From DATLYT01 sp035574455 (GTDB lineage Bacteria; Bacteroidota; Ignavibacteria; UBA10030): a DNA stretch of 14,195 nt. A program made the position numbers and the translations under genes. The notes under the pieces were generated by a model. It saw only the letters and a program-made list of their open reading frames with translations, ran no database searches and was not told the origin of the DNA. The stretch lies in assembly GCA_035574455.1 (NCBI GenBank), contig DATLYT010000136.1:1-14195 (forward strand). Direction: 5' to 3'. Below are positions 13,391 to 14,195 of the stretch, piece after piece (positions within the stretch are counted from its first letter, which is position 1; every line of letters starts with the position of its first letter).

Positions 13391-13760
13391 GGAGCGTGAA
13401 TCGTTTGTCATGGGGACCGAGCAGGACAATCTGTTGCCGGTTGCTGACCTCTTCTGGAAGCGAATAGGACCGATTCTCCTCGAAGTAGGCATCGCAAGGT
13501 TGATCGCTTGTTTCCTTGAAGAGCCAAAGCTCGGCTGCTGAACTTCCTTTGATCACATATCGAAGAACGAAGGCATGATCCCCACTACAACCACTATATG
13601 ATATTCGGACGTTCAAAGTATCTTTCGATAGGCTCGGCAAAGAAGAAGTCTGCAGCAGATTGTATTGCGCTCCGAATTGGTTGGCTTCGTTTCCTTGGTC
13701 AGTGATACAAGCAGAGAACGAAAGGAGCAAAGCGCAGAAGAGTAAGTCCACCAATCTCAT
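13383..13760 (-). CDS. Small secreted lipoprotein, function unknown
   Basis: From the ATG at 13760 the product has 125 residues. The start is supported by AAGGAG 9 nt upstream; an in-frame upstream start at 13805 would add 15 residues in front of the signal peptide and break it. The signal sequence MRLVDLLFCALLLSFSAC ends in a good lipobox (SFSAC) with Cys18 as lipidation site. The mature domain contains VRISYSGCSGDHAFVLRY, then a Leu-Trp-Leu-Phe strand and QPCDAYFEE. The spacing Y-x-G-C-x-x-H-x-F...C-x-A resembles small Bacteroidota lipoproteins with Y-G-G-C-x-x-H-x-F and D-x-C-E-A patterns, a family of unknown function. The two mature cysteines could form a disulfide. It is a lone gene, divergent from nothing and followed after 200 nt by cstA. 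Confidence 0.75.
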   Translation of the reverse strand: MRLVDLLFCALLLSFSACITDQGNEANQFGAQYNLLQTSSLPSLSKDTLNVRISYSGCSGDHAFVLRYVIKGSSAAELWLFKETSDQPCDAYFEENRSYSLPEEVSNRQQIVLLGPHDKRFTLRQ

Positions 13761-13778
13761 AAACCTTATCTCCTTAAC

Positions 13779-13796
13779 TAGTACTGTTAGTACTGT
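13779..13796. repeat. Tandem 9-bp repeat upstream of the small lipoprotein gene
   Basis: TAGTACTGT occurs twice without a gap (13779-13787 and 13788-13796), placing two AGTACT palindromes 9 bp apart. It lies 18 nt upstream of the lipoprotein start, immediately before its ribosome site. It may be an operator or 5'-leader element, or replication slippage. Confidence 0.55.
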
Positions 13797-13904
13797 CCGA
13801 AGCAACGCAATGACGCATAACTTCTGTATTTACAAACAGCTATGCCTTTCTTTTCTCTGGCCAAATCGACCTATTGCCCCTGAGTTCCTGCAACCTCGCA
13901 TGGC

Positions 13905-13920
13905 CACTGGCATGCCAGTG
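13905..13920. other. 16-bp perfect palindrome just after the pncA stop
   Basis: CACTGGCATGCCAGTG is its own reverse complement and begins 4 nt beyond the pncA stop codon. As RNA it could fold with a 6-bp stem and 4-nt loop. There is no following T-run on the minus strand, so its use as a terminator is uncertain; a protein-binding site is also possible. Confidence 0.45.
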
Positions 13921-13924
13921 AACC

Positions 13925-14195
13925 TCACGCGGACAGTGCTTTCTCTTCCACATCCTTCGACTGGACCAGCGTCGCTCCCGCCTTCTGCATCTCGTCCAAA
14001 GCTTTCTGGTCGTCGCCCGGATGAACATTCACCGCCGCAACCGCATCGGTCACGACGTACGTCTTGAAGCCCTGTTTCAACGCGTCGAGGGCTGAGGCGC
14101 GCACGCAGTAGTCCGTCGCAAGGCCTGTGACGTAGAGCTCGGTGACGCCCTGCTCTTTCAGGAACTTCGCCAGGTCGAGGTTCGTTGCCTCGAAT
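13925..14195 (-). CDS. pncA: Nicotinamidase (PncA), C-terminal part; start outside window
   Basis: PncA hydrolyses nicotinamide to nicotinate and ammonia, feeding NAD salvage in the cytoplasm. The 89 visible residues run to a TGA (13927-13925) and match the C-terminal half of isochorismatase-fold nicotinamidases. They include LYVTGLATDYCVRASALDAL with the nucleophilic Cys in DYCV, GFKTYVVTDAVAAV, and the closing HPGDDQKALDEMQKAGATLV that is typical of PncA rather than other cysteine hydrolases. The catalytic Asp and the metal-binding region would be in the missing N-terminal half. The gene runs off the right edge; one further base of a preceding codon is present. It lies 164 nt upstream of the small lipoprotein gene in the same direction, with the palindrome at 13905 between them. 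Confidence 0.88.
   Translation of the reverse strand, partial: FEATNLDLAKFLKEQGVTELYVTGLATDYCVRASALDALKQGFKTYVVTDAVAAVNVHPGDDQKALDEMQKAGATLVQSKDVEEKALSA

Noticed and set aside
1..14195. CRISPR array, prophage, toxin-antitoxin or defence system
   Set aside because: No regularly spaced repeats, no phage genes and no defence-type proteins were found; the coding space is filled by housekeeping genes.

Overview
The window reads as ordinary chromosomal DNA of a free-living bacterium, most likely from the FCB group (Bacteroidota/Ignavibacteria/Chlorobi-like). The pointers are a DUF4837-type lipoprotein, the tilS-hpt-ftsH cluster followed by a dolichol/phytol-kinase-like membrane protein, and palindromic repeats with GTCATTCTGAG ends of a kind I associate with that group. 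This assignment is inference from gene content. No 16S or other decisive marker is present.

Layout. Positions 1-1523 (minus strand) hold a molybdenum-cofactor operon, moeA then moaD; moaD runs to the window edge and lacks only its stop codon. A sigma70-like promoter precedes moeA. A gene-poor stretch at 1524-2034 contains a composite, nested palindromic repeat. At 2035-2754 (plus strand) there is a stand-alone protein with an integrase/transposase core fold in which all three catalytic acidic positions appear lost, followed by two strong hairpins, the second a good intrinsic terminator. A promoter then leads to a tRNA with a CAT anticodon (2967-3040, best read as elongator tRNA-Met). The next gene is tilS, whose product modifies the CAU anticodon of tRNA-Ile2.

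Positions 3201-9136 (plus strand) form a run of five closely spaced genes: tilS, hpt, ftsH, a polyprenol/phytol-kinase-like gene and a DUF4837-like lipoprotein. tilS-hpt-ftsH is a widely conserved cluster combining tRNA modification, purine salvage and membrane proteolysis. The last two genes add membrane-lipid and envelope functions.

From 9133 onward all genes are on the minus strand. A soluble PAS-PAS-histidine kinase-receiver hybrid converges on the lipoprotein gene with a shared TTAA stop overlap. cstA (carbon starvation/pyruvate-peptide uptake family) lies upstream of the kinase gene in the same direction. Then come a small hypothetical lipoprotein and the C-terminal part of a nicotinamidase (pncA), cut by the window end.

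Most genes are housekeeping. The items that deserve a second look are the catalytically degraded integrase-core gene, the modular palindromic repeats beside it and before tilS, the tRNA with two apparent U-U mismatches next to tilS, and the cstA-linked soluble sensor kinase. I do not see a defence island, CRISPR array, prophage or intact insertion sequence.
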